Positions 16,801 through 24,025 of a DNA stretch of 64,000 nt are shown in pieces. The position numbers and the translations under genes were made by a program. Source of the DNA: Verrucomicrobiaceae bacterium (GTDB lineage Bacteria > Verrucomicrobiota > Verrucomicrobiia > Verrucomicrobiales > Verrucomicrobiaceae). Numbering within the stretch: the first letter of the stretch is position 1; each line of letters begins with the position of its first letter. The notes below the pieces were generated by a model. The model was not told the DNA's origin and made no database searches. It saw nothing but the letters and a program-made list of their open reading frames with translations. The stretch covers positions 1-64,000 of the forward strand of contig CANIBP010000015.1 in assembly GCA_947466075.1 (NCBI GenBank), given 5' to 3'.

Positions 16801-18267
16801 GTAGTTGCCGGCGACGGTCGGGTTCAGATAGCACTCCCAGATTGAGGAAAAGTTGTCCGGTGAATTCAGTGGGGCGATCGTCACGCCGCTAGGAGTGCCA
16901 TGCTGCCAGTCAAAATTCACGGTCGAGTCCACCCGCTCAACCGTTCCGGGGTGCGTGGAGGACTGAATGCTGAAAACGCAGTTACCGTTCGTCGTTGCGA
17001 ATGAAAAAGCCGCTGCAACGGAGATGGAAACCGTGAATGTGCTGCCCGACACCGCTGTGACGGGGCAGATGAGATTATTGTACAACGAGTTGTTCAGGCT
17101 GCCCGAGCTGAAGCTGAGCTTCACCTGGCTTCCGACCCCAAGTCCTGAAATCGCGGGGTCGATGTAGGTGACGAGAATACTGCCTGTCGTCGTCGGTGTG
17201 CCGCGCACGAAAGAATAAGCTCCCGCCTGCCCGAAGTTTGCCGCATCAGCGTAGGTTGAACTCGCCGTGTCATAGTAGCGTGCCAGCAGGCCGGTGCCAG
17301 TCGCTGCGGTGGAGGTGTTGATGATCACCGTGGCCGCGCTCGGTGTTCCCAGCTCAAAGTTGCTTTGTGACCCGGGAGCGGCAAGCGCTGTTGTGACGGA
17401 GCGCCCGCCTTTCACCGTGCTTTGAATTTTTGGATTCACAAAAATGTCGGCCGAGGCGGATCTGCCTTCTGGAAAAGTCACGGTACCAGCCAGTGGTGTG
17501 TAGTCTGTGTTCGGCAGCGCGGTGCCGCCGACGTCGTAACTGAGGGTCAGCGGAAAAAGCGTCTGAGTGCGTGTCACCGTCAACCTCCCGGCAGTGGGGC
17601 CGTCCTCCGAGGCAAACGGCTCGGCGGCGCTGATGGAGACAACATTTGGGAGCGCCACCTGCTCGCTGACATAAGTGTAGTCGTCTGTGCCTGGAACCGT
17701 CTGCGCCTGACTCGGATTGAGCGATGCAGCTCGCTCGACCCAGTCGCTCAGTCCGTCGGAATCGGTGTCGAAATCGGTCACTGAAATGCGGTAGAACGAA
17801 TTCGCCAGATAGGGCGCACTGAGCGTCATCACGGTGCCATCGCCGAGGGTCTGAACCGGGGTGGCATGCAAGGCCCAACTGCTCGGGTTGGCCAGCGTCG
17901 TGGTAAACTGCACCTGATAGAACTTGCCGAGTTCCGTGGAAAACTGGATATCCACTGCATTGCCGTTTTTGGCAAAGTTCGTCACCGCGATCCTTTTTTT
18001 GGCATCGAACGGGTTGGTTCCCGTTGTGATCTCGTCCACATTCTTCCACCCATCGCCATCGCTGTCTTTCGCCAGCCAGGCGGAATCAGTGATCTGCGGA
18101 TCTGTCACGCCATATTTCAGCTTCCAGGCGGAGCGGCAGAGAGCGGAATCGATCGCATGGCTTGCCACGATGCCTGACAACCAGCAGACGCTTAGCAGCA
18201 GTGACCGGGCAAGGCATGAAGGCAGATCGAAGCTGTGGTACAGCGAAAGACGTCTGCGGTTATTCAT
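10831..18267 (-). CDS. Giant exported multi-domain DUF1800 protein (about 2,478 residues)
   Basis: The start at 18267 is chosen because an N-terminal signal sequence follows (ARSLLLSVCWLSGIVASHA). Approximate order: calcium-type DSDGDGW repeat (70-90), Calx-beta-like domain (200-280), PA14-like domain (320-580), small modules (580-735), second PA14-like domain (745-1160), putative Ig-like domain (1170-1245), third PA14-like domain (1255-1405), CHRD domain (1415-1560), and DUF1800 (from 1570 to the end). About ten copies of a Thr/Val-rich module of roughly 50-75 residues, ending in T-x-F-T-V, interrupt the first and second PA14 domains and the DUF1800 domain. A typical DUF1800 protein is 450-600 residues. 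The gene heads a cassette with DUF1501 and the pseudopilin-like gene. A surface or carbohydrate-binding role is inferred from PA14. Confidence 0.85.
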   Translation of the reverse strand: MNNRRRLSLYHSFDLPSCLARSLLLSVCWLSGIVASHAIDSALCRSAWKLKYGVTDPQITDSAWLAKDSDGDGWKNVDEITTGTNPFDAKKRIAVTNFAKNGNAVDIQFSTELGKFYQVQFTTTLANPSSWALHATPVQTLGDGTVMTLSAPYLANSFYRISVTDFDTDSDGLSDWVERAASLNPSQAQTVPGTDDYTYVSEQVALPNVVSISAAEPFASEDGPTAGRLTVTRTQTLFPLTLSYDVGGTALPNTDYTPLAGTVTFPEGRSASADIFVNPKIQSTVKGGRSVTTALAAPGSQSNFELGTPSAATVIINTSTAATGTGLLARYYDTASSTYADAANFGQAGAYSFVRGTPTTTGSILVTYIDPAISGLGVGSQVKLSFSSGSLNNSLYNNLICPVTAVSGSTFTVSISVAAAFSFATTNGNCVFSIQSSTHPGTVERVDSTVNFDWQHGTPSGVTIAPLNSPDNFSSIWECYLNPTVAGNYSFQLDADDKAEVLLDTGSGLTQIVQHNWTTPGSDAVGTFKQSAPIALVVPSGPAQRYRLVVRHVETTGDARCRLQWLVPGTTAYANIPQANVFTHTQAVTYSYSAGNLVVTPTGGHTYSVGNTVQLAFSTGALFTPGATNTYNGTYTISAVNGTTTFTVPVTGLTTTTSATTTAGSPTVAVTSIAGLAVGMAVTGTSLPANEFITAIAPGLISVTTGSGVTAQAGLTITAALPTTGSPLTGSGFVLGNSSSTTTGLYNLCYANTAATGAPGRVGVDSTITGSNNGIWFSGSPNAAQIQPDTFSVRWSGQVQPQFTEDYTFVVQSDDGCTLKINGQQQTLMPAPSTSVGGTNNYIYRASTGEVVVNYSSLAATFGSFLLGETVRLDPTSGNLSHAPTTSPTYTYDSSTGLAVIDYSNLISTAPGGTVIAGSFAVGEIIELDPTTGSLNALSTFHYPITAVSGNTFTVNFGTGVYASGTGNITVADVRNAVITKLYATGSSYSYNTGTGLAVIDYTNLTGVPVGSFPVNSTVELIPASGNLNGLFSTAYTVTATSGTTFTVSFGAGAFATGTGTMNIRAQENGPIPLSQTSGFAFNMGTGKYTNGSIGNMSVEIMNKPLKDWSSMGNERFVRIPMIGGVRYDIQLDYMESGAAARCFLSWFSPSQTKQIIPAERLYPSSQPQAPPAHISDTAATALSGGSFSYQVGGSNGANVSVSGNPPWLSYSNGVLSGTPPSGAAGDYQILITTTNSAGTSTSVLNLHVDENPGTVPREFWSGLPGNSVSSIPTATAAASTSYLTALEGPTNSGADFGARIRGYITAPVTGNYYFWIAANNSAELWISNDDEPVNKFRRAVVATGSSTVRNWSNEAGQKSPWLALEQGQKYYFEVLHKAGSGTTDNLAVGWSKPGEATTAPSQVVPGFVLSPYVAPAAGSTPGTLYVSTMLSQNGAITKGVGNSTLRLSEDENTAYMTRTHSGLTGPITSEHIHVDPYLTHPSTIVFDIDTPATAGDGLQPDGRYKWTILPVGTLSKADIIEIIKAGKAYINLHTAAYPNGEIRGNYTLANGTRTFSPPPAPPAVADDHTTDNGAVRFLTQATFGPTLADIQAVKAATSYEAWIDDQFTKPATPHLPEVLSRELADVFGSFDTKLSYNTWWKNSISSADQLRQRIAFALSEIHVVSGQGPLEDNSLAISHFYDTLLTNAFGNFRAILGGTTLTPGMGRYLDMLRNDKPDLSVGRTANENYAREIKQLFSIGLYRMWPDGTLMLNSKDTPIDTYSQREVVGLAHTFTGWDYGYDGETRTSFSAPSNWMRPMRETPARHFTGAKRVLNNEVLPGLSSVGGQPLDPYATHNSTHFRDAAYSALPAQEFNAVHDMLFNHPNVGPFICRQLIQRLVTSSPSRDYLYRVVQKFNDNGSGVRGDMKAVIKAILLDYEARSPDLISIPAYGKQREPVLRVTAAARAFRAADLTGGYTQNGSNAITITTSAAHLLQAGNNVQLEFTDTSGNAPPAAGTYAVASVGSTTQYTINSPGWMTGTYNQLSGSSVMTVTMSGHWLPAGGQAWFDFTSGTANGNASLDQKLLTVATSTAFDTPSGVGNVSGTTFTLTSPDTTARSGNVMIARFAGSYSCTGAGGTITIDTSNGGTGTYGAMANHGLSVGDTVFLNFTNSRDTTSFNETSTENDLVYTIVGVPDATTFTVTARSAANAAINSDNQVVIFPLKSQPLVRSGTINTVASTFTMDNTDVDLAQTPLNSPTVFNFFLPDYKFSGTLASQGITTPEFQLTAETSAVYQANFLYNGLFNPSNTTGISSFKSGTNALVLDFSTWMSNATDKGLGAGPVPTEVWTSNANVSTLIDRFNTLLVAGQLPAAAKTAILNLLGGQISSISTGNPCTITMGSAHGLQTGDSVTITGVTGGTFSTSINATFTITVPTGSTTTFTVPANCTSISGLLLTSSNAGIISYTNAAPSATNIRDRLRNILHLILTSPDYTIQR

Positions 18268-18435
18268 AGTGGGTTGGGATGGAGTGCTGCACTTTATGCG
18301 CACTTGATGAGGATACCCAAAAGTTGGTCCCAATATCCAGCCTGGAGTTTTTTCATTTGAGTGACTTGTTCACTCCTTAGCAGCGGGATGATTTCCTGCG
18401 GGTAGCTGGGGCGGGTGAAGGTGGGGAAATCGTAA
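18268..18435. other. Intergenic gap between two minus-strand genes
   Basis: This 168-bp gap holds the upstream region of the DUF1800 gene. A 44-codon open stretch on the minus strand (about 18435 to 18303) reads as a plausible protein tail (FTRPSYPQEIIPLL, then GYWDQLLGILIKCA) but has no start codon, so it may be a gene remnant. No clear promoter or terminator could be picked out. Confidence 0.4.
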
Positions 18436-20094
18436 CTACTGCATTACGTGGAATGTCGCCTTGGCGTTGCCCTCTTCGCGAAAACTGCTCCAGGTGTAGT
18501 CGAAAAAGTATTCCGCTTTGCGACCATCATGCCAGGTGATGCGCATCTTGTTTTGGGCCAGGGCTTCCCACTGCGGCAGGCCTTCAAAGCCGTAACCGGT
18601 GGCGGTGTGATCGGCGTGAAATTGCAGCTCGCCCTTCTCGGCGCGCCAGCGGGTTTCAGGCAGCCATTTCGTGAGTTCTGGCGCGTCCTGCGGGCCGTAG
18701 AAGGTCTCCGCCAGCACGTGCTCGTTTTCATAACGCCGCACCTCACGCCGCACGCCATCCTTCACGTAGGCGATCCACAGGCTTTTGTTCCAGTAGGGAA
18801 TGGGATCAATGCCGAGCGCGGATGGGGTGACGGCAAACCAGGTCTTCTTTTGTTCGATGTACTCCTTCAGTTTCAGCGTGACATCCGCGTTCTTGTCGCC
18901 GCTGCCGTACATGCCGTACAAGATCTGCACCGGCCAGCGTTTGGGGGTGAGCATGGCTTGGGGCGCGGGCTTGGCGGGTTCCATGGCGGGAAGTGCCACA
19001 GGCTTGGGATGGTTTTTCGGCGCGACGAATTTGATCCAAGTCGAAGAACCTCCACCCCAGAGTGACTTGCCGGGAAATCCAGCCCCGGCGCTTTTGCGCA
19101 TATGCTCGTCACCTTCCTCCCAGGGCTTGGCGATGGGACTAGCGCGGATCTCGGTGCCTTCATCTCGGCGGCGGATGAAATCACGGACGCGGTCAGGGTC
19201 ATCACATGCCGACCATGCCTCACTTGCGGGATCCGACACAAAGCCGAACTCATTTGTCCCCAGCATTCCGGCGACAGCGAAATACTTCGAGCCCCCCCAG
19301 CGCATGTGATTGTTGACCACATGAAACACCAGCCAGTCGCCTGGACGCACATCCACCGCCATATGCTCGACCGTGGCGCCAAAAATTTCATTCAATTGCG
19401 TGCGCTTGCCATCCTGAATGCGCACGCCGTTCTTGTAGGCCTCGACCACAAAATCATCCGTCACGGTGATGAGATGCGCGGCCAGCAGATCGTTGGGACG
19501 GCTAGCTTTTTTCTCTGCTGGCTTCGGTTTCACGCTGCCGTCATCCACGTGCGAGAGGAGGCGCGGCGGGATCGGGCTGAGTTCGCTCTGTCCCGGGGGC
19601 TTCCAGCGGATGTGGATGCCACTGGCTCCACGCCCGCCGACAAAGCCTGCCGAGACGATGTTCACACGACCTCCCTTTTTGAGTGGGATCGTCGCCACCG
19701 TGTCGTCACCATCGCCGAAGCCGCAGACGACCTCGCCCTGAATCATGAGCAGATTGCGATCATAGAAGCTGTTCGTTCTGAAGCTGTAAACGCCATCGGC
19801 TTCGATCTCCAAAAAGCCACTGGCCACGGCATTGCGTTCGGTTTCCCATTTCCAGGGGTCCAGGGACTCCACGACGTATTTCTCACCCACCGGCTCGCCC
19901 ATTTGTTCCAGCGGCAGGTAGAAGCCCTCCTTGTCATTCGCCTGCGATGCATGGCGCGGATATTCCGTGACGACGAGGCCTTGTGCGAAGGGCCGAATGG
20001 CGGAAGATTTGTCAGGCGCGGGGGCTGTGCCAGCGCTGAGTGGAGCTGCGGCACCCAGGCCGAGCGCGAGTGACAGGAGAATCGTGGTTTTCAT
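18436..20094 (-). CDS. Exported PA14-like protein of unknown function
   Basis: A signal peptide (MKTTILLSLALGLGAAAPL) supports the ATG at 20094 rather than 20118. Residues of about 85-175 look like a PA14-type beta-sandwich (FLEIEADGVYSFRTNSFYDRN, then GIHIRWKPPG). A second beta-rich part follows (ITVTDDFVVEAYKNGVRI, then GDWLVFHVVNNHMRWGG). The C-terminal half has DVTLKLKEYI and ends in a small domain with YGFEGLPQWEA. I do not recognise a catalytic site. It may bind carbohydrate at the cell surface. Confidence 0.6.
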   Translation of the reverse strand: MKTTILLSLALGLGAAAPLSAGTAPAPDKSSAIRPFAQGLVVTEYPRHASQANDKEGFYLPLEQMGEPVGEKYVVESLDPWKWETERNAVASGFLEIEADGVYSFRTNSFYDRNLLMIQGEVVCGFGDGDDTVATIPLKKGGRVNIVSAGFVGGRGASGIHIRWKPPGQSELSPIPPRLLSHVDDGSVKPKPAEKKASRPNDLLAAHLITVTDDFVVEAYKNGVRIQDGKRTQLNEIFGATVEHMAVDVRPGDWLVFHVVNNHMRWGGSKYFAVAGMLGTNEFGFVSDPASEAWSACDDPDRVRDFIRRRDEGTEIRASPIAKPWEEGDEHMRKSAGAGFPGKSLWGGGSSTWIKFVAPKNHPKPVALPAMEPAKPAPQAMLTPKRWPVQILYGMYGSGDKNADVTLKLKEYIEQKKTWFAVTPSALGIDPIPYWNKSLWIAYVKDGVRREVRRYENEHVLAETFYGPQDAPELTKWLPETRWRAEKGELQFHADHTATGYGFEGLPQWEALAQNKMRITWHDGRKAEYFFDYTWSSFREEGNAKATFHVMQ

Positions 20095-20256
20095 CGTGGC
20101 GATGGGTTTGATCGGCAATTCAGCGGGTAAATTACCATTGGGGGCGTCTCAATACACGAACTCATTTCGCCCGGTCTTGGGGGCAACCGACGGTTTCGGG
20201 CGGGGAAAACCAGTTGCCAGCACCCTCGCCACTGCTAACGCTCAACTTATCCAATT

Positions 20257-21450
20257 ATGATCGTTGCCCCTAAAATTCGCGGATTCATCTGCACCACCGC
20301 ACACCCCACTGGCTGTGCCAAACACATCGCTGACCAGATCGCCGTCGTTAAATCGCGCGGCCCTATCGCTAATGGCCCCAAGAAGGTGCTGGTTGTGGGT
20401 TCCTCAACCGGTTACGGCCTGTCCTCACGCATCGCGGCTGCCTTTGGCTCGGGCGCTGCCACCATGGGCGTGTTTTTTGAAAAGCCCGGTGAGGCTGAGC
20501 GCTGCGGCACCGCAGGCTGGTACAACTCCGCCGCCTTTGAAAACGAAGCCAAAGCCGCAGGCCTCTATGCCCGCTCCTTCAATGGTGACGCCTTCTCGGA
20601 TGCGATGAAGGCCACGGTCATCGAAGCCATCAAAGCGGATATGGGCCAGGTTGATTGCGTTATTTACAGCCTTGCATCGCCACGGCGCACGCATCCGAAA
20701 ACCGCCGAGGTTTTCAAGTCCGTGCTCAAGCCCATCGGATCAGAATCCTACACGAACAAAAATCTCAACACCGGCAACGGCGTGGTTAATGAAGTGACCA
20801 TCGACCCGGCGAGTGAAGATGAGATCGCGCAGACTGTGGCTGTCATGGGTGGTGAAGACTGGGAGATGTGGATCGATGCGCTGCAAAGCGCCGGGGTGCT
20901 TGCTGAAGGCGTGCAGACCGTTGCTTACAGCTACATCGGGCCAGAAGTGACCTGGCCGATCTACAAGAACGGCACCATCGGCCGTGCCAAGGAAGACCTG
21001 GAGCGAGTGCAGCGCGTGCTGGACGGCAAGCTGGCCTCCTTGAAGGGCAAGGCATGGGTTTCGGTGAACAAGGCCCTCGTCACACAGGCCAGCTCCGCGA
21101 TTCCTGTGGTGCCGCTGTACATTTCGTTGCTCTACAAGGCGATGAAGGCCGAAGGCATGCACGAGGATTGCATCGAGCAGATGGACCGCCTCTTCCGTGA
21201 GCGCCTTTACAATGGTAACCCGCAGCCAGATGAAGCCGGACGCATCCGCGTCGATGACTGGGAGATGGCTCCCGCTGTTCAAGCACTCGTCGGCAAACGC
21301 TGGGCCGAGGTGAACACCGAAAACTTTGCCGAACTTGGCGACTTTGAAGGCTATCAGTCCAGTTTCCTTCGTCTCTTCGGCTTCGGCCTCGAAGGCGTGG
21401 ACTACAACGCCGAGGTCGATGTAAATGTTCGTGTGCCGTCGCTGGCGTAA
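20257..21450 (+). CDS. fabV: Trans-2-enoyl-ACP/CoA reductase FabV
   Basis: The 397-residue protein has all hallmarks of FabV, the NADH-dependent enoyl reductase of fatty acid synthesis: N-terminal MIVAPKIRGFICTTAHPTGC, nucleotide-binding GSSTGYG at 49-55, and the active-site Y236-x8-K245 in PIYKNGTIGRAK, the wider spacing that separates FabV from FabI. Length is typical. FabV enzymes are usually tolerant of triclosan. It stands alone and diverges from the PA14-like gene across a 162-bp gap that must hold its promoter. Confidence 0.95.
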   Translation: MIVAPKIRGFICTTAHPTGCAKHIADQIAVVKSRGPIANGPKKVLVVGSSTGYGLSSRIAAAFGSGAATMGVFFEKPGEAERCGTAGWYNSAAFENEAKAAGLYARSFNGDAFSDAMKATVIEAIKADMGQVDCVIYSLASPRRTHPKTAEVFKSVLKPIGSESYTNKNLNTGNGVVNEVTIDPASEDEIAQTVAVMGGEDWEMWIDALQSAGVLAEGVQTVAYSYIGPEVTWPIYKNGTIGRAKEDLERVQRVLDGKLASLKGKAWVSVNKALVTQASSAIPVVPLYISLLYKAMKAEGMHEDCIEQMDRLFRERLYNGNPQPDEAGRIRVDDWEMAPAVQALVGKRWAEVNTENFAELGDFEGYQSSFLRLFGFGLEGVDYNAEVDVNVRVPSLA

Positions 21451-21457
21451 GCCGTGA

Positions 21458-21808
21458 TCAGTGCGCGCGTTTGCGCGTGAGCATGATCTCGTTGCCCTCG
21501 GGATCCACGCACATCGCGAGATGTGGTGGCTCGCCGTTTTCAGGTTGTGGCTCACGCGTGAGTTGACCGCCTGCGGCGACAATTTCGCGCGCGCCTTCGA
21601 TCACGTCGGGCACTTGGAAGCTTAATCCCGTCCATGTGCGGTTGCCTTCACCGCCACCATGAATGCCGATGACGCCATCGCAGATGGACACCTCGCTGAT
21701 GATGTCGTTCTGCTTGAGGATGGTGCCACCGAAGATCTGCGCGTAGAAATTTACGGCGCGGTTCATGTCGGCTGCCCAGATGACGTATTTGAGGCGTTCT
21801 ACTTTCAT
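21458..21808 (-). CDS. VOC (glyoxalase/bleomycin-resistance) family protein
   Basis: This 116-residue protein is a one-module VOC fold: MKVERLKYVIWAADMNRAVN, FYAQIFGG, a central IGIHGGGEG, and a C-terminal DPEGNEIMLT strand with the usual E metal ligand. The ATG at 21808 gives the standard family start; an in-frame GTG at 21826 is less likely. The reaction cannot be assigned. It ends 7 bp from the convergent fabV stop. Confidence 0.75.
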   Translation of the reverse strand: MKVERLKYVIWAADMNRAVNFYAQIFGGTILKQNDIISEVSICDGVIGIHGGGEGNRTWTGLSFQVPDVIEGAREIVAAGGQLTREPQPENGEPPHLAMCVDPEGNEIMLTRKRAH

Positions 21809-21858
21809 GTTCGTCGTCTGTGCCACAGTTCAGACGATGAAGACAGCGAATCCTCAGT

Positions 21859-23253
21859 TCAACTCGCGCCGCTGCCGCGAATCACGGCGGGCAGCGTCTG
21901 TGCGAGGATTTTCAAATCGAGCCAGAAGGACCAGTTATCGATGTGCTTGAGATCGAGTGCGACCCACTCATCAAAGTTCTTGATGCCGTTGCGCCCGGTA
22001 ACCTGCCAGAGGCACGTCAGGCCAGGTTTGACGCTCAAACGACGGCGCTGCGCGTGTTTTGCGATGCGCTGAATTTCATAGACGGGCAGGGGACGTGGGC
22101 CGACGAGGCTCATCTCGCCACGCAACACGTTGATGAGTTGGGGAAGTTCATCAATGCTAGTGCGGCGCAGCCAGCCACCGAAGGCGAAAATGCGTGGGTC
22201 GTTGGTGATCTTAAAAACGGGGCCATCCATTTCATTGTGGACTTCGAGTCCGGCACGCTGTGCCTCGGCGTCCTGATGCATGGTGCGGAATTTCCACATG
22301 ATGAACGGCTTGCCGTAGTGCCCGGCGCGTTCTTGTTTGAAGAAGATCGGACCGCGTGTGCCGAGGCGAATGCCGATGATAGCTACAAGCCAGACTGGCA
22401 GTGAGAGCAATAGCAAAATGAGCGCCCCGACTCGATCGACGATCCCCTTGCACAGCAGCTCCCACGAGGCCTGTGGAGTAGAGTGAAACACGAGCATGAG
22501 GCGACCGCCAAGCACATCGAAAGTTGGGCGGGCGATGGCGGTCTGGAAGAAGTCAGCGGCGATCCAGGCCTCGACGCCTTCCGTTTCACAGGCCTGCACG
22601 GCTTCTTCGATCTTACTGAAATGCACATGCTGGGCGGCAAACAGCACGCGGCTGATGGAATGCTCATGCAGCGCGGCCACCAAGTCGGACACCGGATGCT
22701 GCATGATGTCGAGTTGGCCCACGATTTCGATTTCTGCCCGCTGTTCGGCGGTCATATTCGTGTGGAAGGCGTCCAGATCGGTCTGAGCACCGGCGATGAT
22801 CACGCGCTCACGACCTCTACCCGAAATCAACTGATGGCGCAGCCGGTCACGCTGCCAAGCTTCTCGCAGCAACAGTGATAAAGCACCGAGAGCGACAGAG
22901 AAAATGACGACAGCGCGGCTTTCGACTGACCATTTAAAAAACACCATGCAGAAGGCAATGCACATGCCGATCACGGCCAATGCCTCCGCAAGTTGGCGCA
23001 CGGAGCGTCCGGTTGTCTTGTTACTGATATTCGAGTAGAAGCCGCGTGCCTCTAGGACGATCGGGGTGAAAGGTGCCACGACGGCGATGACCCAGTAAAA
23101 TTTCTCCAGCGGCGGAATCTCAGGCACATCGGACAAGAACACTGGAACCAGCGATGCGCGCAGGAAATGCCCGAACCACAAGCAGAACGCCAGCAATGCG
23201 CTGTCGAACAACTCAGTGAGCTGCAAATTGATTTCTTGCTTCCGACCCAGCAT
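21859..23253 (-). CDS. Undecaprenyl-phosphate sugar-phosphate transferase (WbaP/WcaJ type)
   Basis: The 464-residue protein has several N-terminal membrane segments, a CoA-binding-like middle, and a C-terminal bacterial sugar transferase domain: a membrane helix (VGALILLLLSLPVWLVAIIG), then GPIFFKQERAG, FIMWKFRTM, LRRTSIDELPQLINVLRGEM, SLVGPRPLP and KPGLTCLWQVTGRN. These enzymes move a sugar phosphate onto undecaprenyl phosphate to start exopolysaccharide assembly. The remainder of any polysaccharide cluster is not in this window. Confidence 0.9.
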   Translation of the reverse strand: MLGRKQEINLQLTELFDSALLAFCLWFGHFLRASLVPVFLSDVPEIPPLEKFYWVIAVVAPFTPIVLEARGFYSNISNKTTGRSVRQLAEALAVIGMCIAFCMVFFKWSVESRAVVIFSVALGALSLLLREAWQRDRLRHQLISGRGRERVIIAGAQTDLDAFHTNMTAEQRAEIEIVGQLDIMQHPVSDLVAALHEHSISRVLFAAQHVHFSKIEEAVQACETEGVEAWIAADFFQTAIARPTFDVLGGRLMLVFHSTPQASWELLCKGIVDRVGALILLLLSLPVWLVAIIGIRLGTRGPIFFKQERAGHYGKPFIMWKFRTMHQDAEAQRAGLEVHNEMDGPVFKITNDPRIFAFGGWLRRTSIDELPQLINVLRGEMSLVGPRPLPVYEIQRIAKHAQRRRLSVKPGLTCLWQVTGRNGIKNFDEWVALDLKHIDNWSFWLDLKILAQTLPAVIRGSGAS

Positions 23254-23313
23254 AGTGGCGAGTAATTAACTAAAATTTGTTTAGAATTGTTAAAATTATA
23301 GTCCACCTAGCCA
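23254..23313. promoter_or_regulatory. AT-rich divergent promoter region
   Basis: This 60-bp gap between divergent starts (sugar transferase leftward, aroD rightward) is strikingly AT-rich compared with its surroundings, with AATTAACTAAAATTTG and GTTAAAATTATAG. Both genes must be driven from it. Possible -10-like words exist (TATAGT at 23297-23302), but no well-spaced -35 was found, so exact promoters are not assigned. Confidence 0.4.
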
Positions 23314-24024
23314 ATGGCTCAACTCGTTTCATCCAAAAACTTACTCTTTTCCTCCCGACCACTGGCTGTCGGGGTCATTGCTGATTCGGCAGCGCTGGAG
23401 CATTTCACGTCGCTTGACGCTGCGGGGCGCTCGGCCTTGTGCGACGTGGCGGAACTGCGGCTCGACCAGTTGCAGCTTCCAGTTGTCGATTTGCGCGCTC
23501 GATTGGCTGGTAATGAGACACCGCTACTTCTGACCGCCCGTCATCCAGCCGAGGGCGGACAGGCGCCCGAAGATCCCGCTGCCCGTGCCGCCATGATCGA
23601 GCCACTACTCGATCTCGCCACGCTCATTGATCTTGAATTGCGCAGCGCTGCGCAGATGCAGGGTACGATCGCCAAGGCGCGTGCCGCTGGGGTGCCGGTG
23701 GTCGGTTCCTTTCACGACTTCCAGGCCACGCCTGCCGAGGATGTGCTGCGCGGTGCCGTGAATTTTGCCCAGCAGGGAGGAGTCGATGCCGTGAAAATTG
23801 CCACCTACCTGAACACGCAGGACGATCTGATCCGCCTCATGAAACTGGCGGGTGAAACACATCGCTTGCGCCTTTCAGTCATGGGCATGGGTCCGTGGGG
23901 GCGTGTTTCACGGTTGGTGCTGGCAAAATGTGGCAGCCTGCTGAATTACGGCTTTATTGGTGCCTCGAATGCTCCAGGACAGTGGCCCGTGGCCCGCCTG
24001 AAGGAACTCCTCGCCGAACTTTGA
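23314..24024 (+). CDS. aroD: Type I 3-dehydroquinate dehydratase
   Basis: The 236-residue protein carries the type I dehydroquinase signature: E-L-R-L-D at 47-51, TARHPAEGG at 74-82, the catalytic His in GSFHDF (H134) and the Schiff-base lysine in DAVKIAT (K161), then MGPWGRVSR near 192-200. It catalyses the third step of the shikimate pathway. A carboxypeptidase gene starts 1 bp after its stop, so the two are likely co-transcribed. Confidence 0.9.
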   Translation: MAQLVSSKNLLFSSRPLAVGVIADSAALEHFTSLDAAGRSALCDVAELRLDQLQLPVVDLRARLAGNETPLLLTARHPAEGGQAPEDPAARAAMIEPLLDLATLIDLELRSAAQMQGTIAKARAAGVPVVGSFHDFQATPAEDVLRGAVNFAQQGGVDAVKIATYLNTQDDLIRLMKLAGETHRLRLSVMGMGPWGRVSRLVLAKCGSLLNYGFIGASNAPGQWPVARLKELLAEL

Positions 24025-24025
24025 A

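Noticed and set aside
18303..18435. Possible coding remnant on the minus strand (GYWDQLLGILIKCA)
   Set aside because: There is no start codon, no recognisable family and only 44 codons, so it is noted in the gap entry but not called as a gene.
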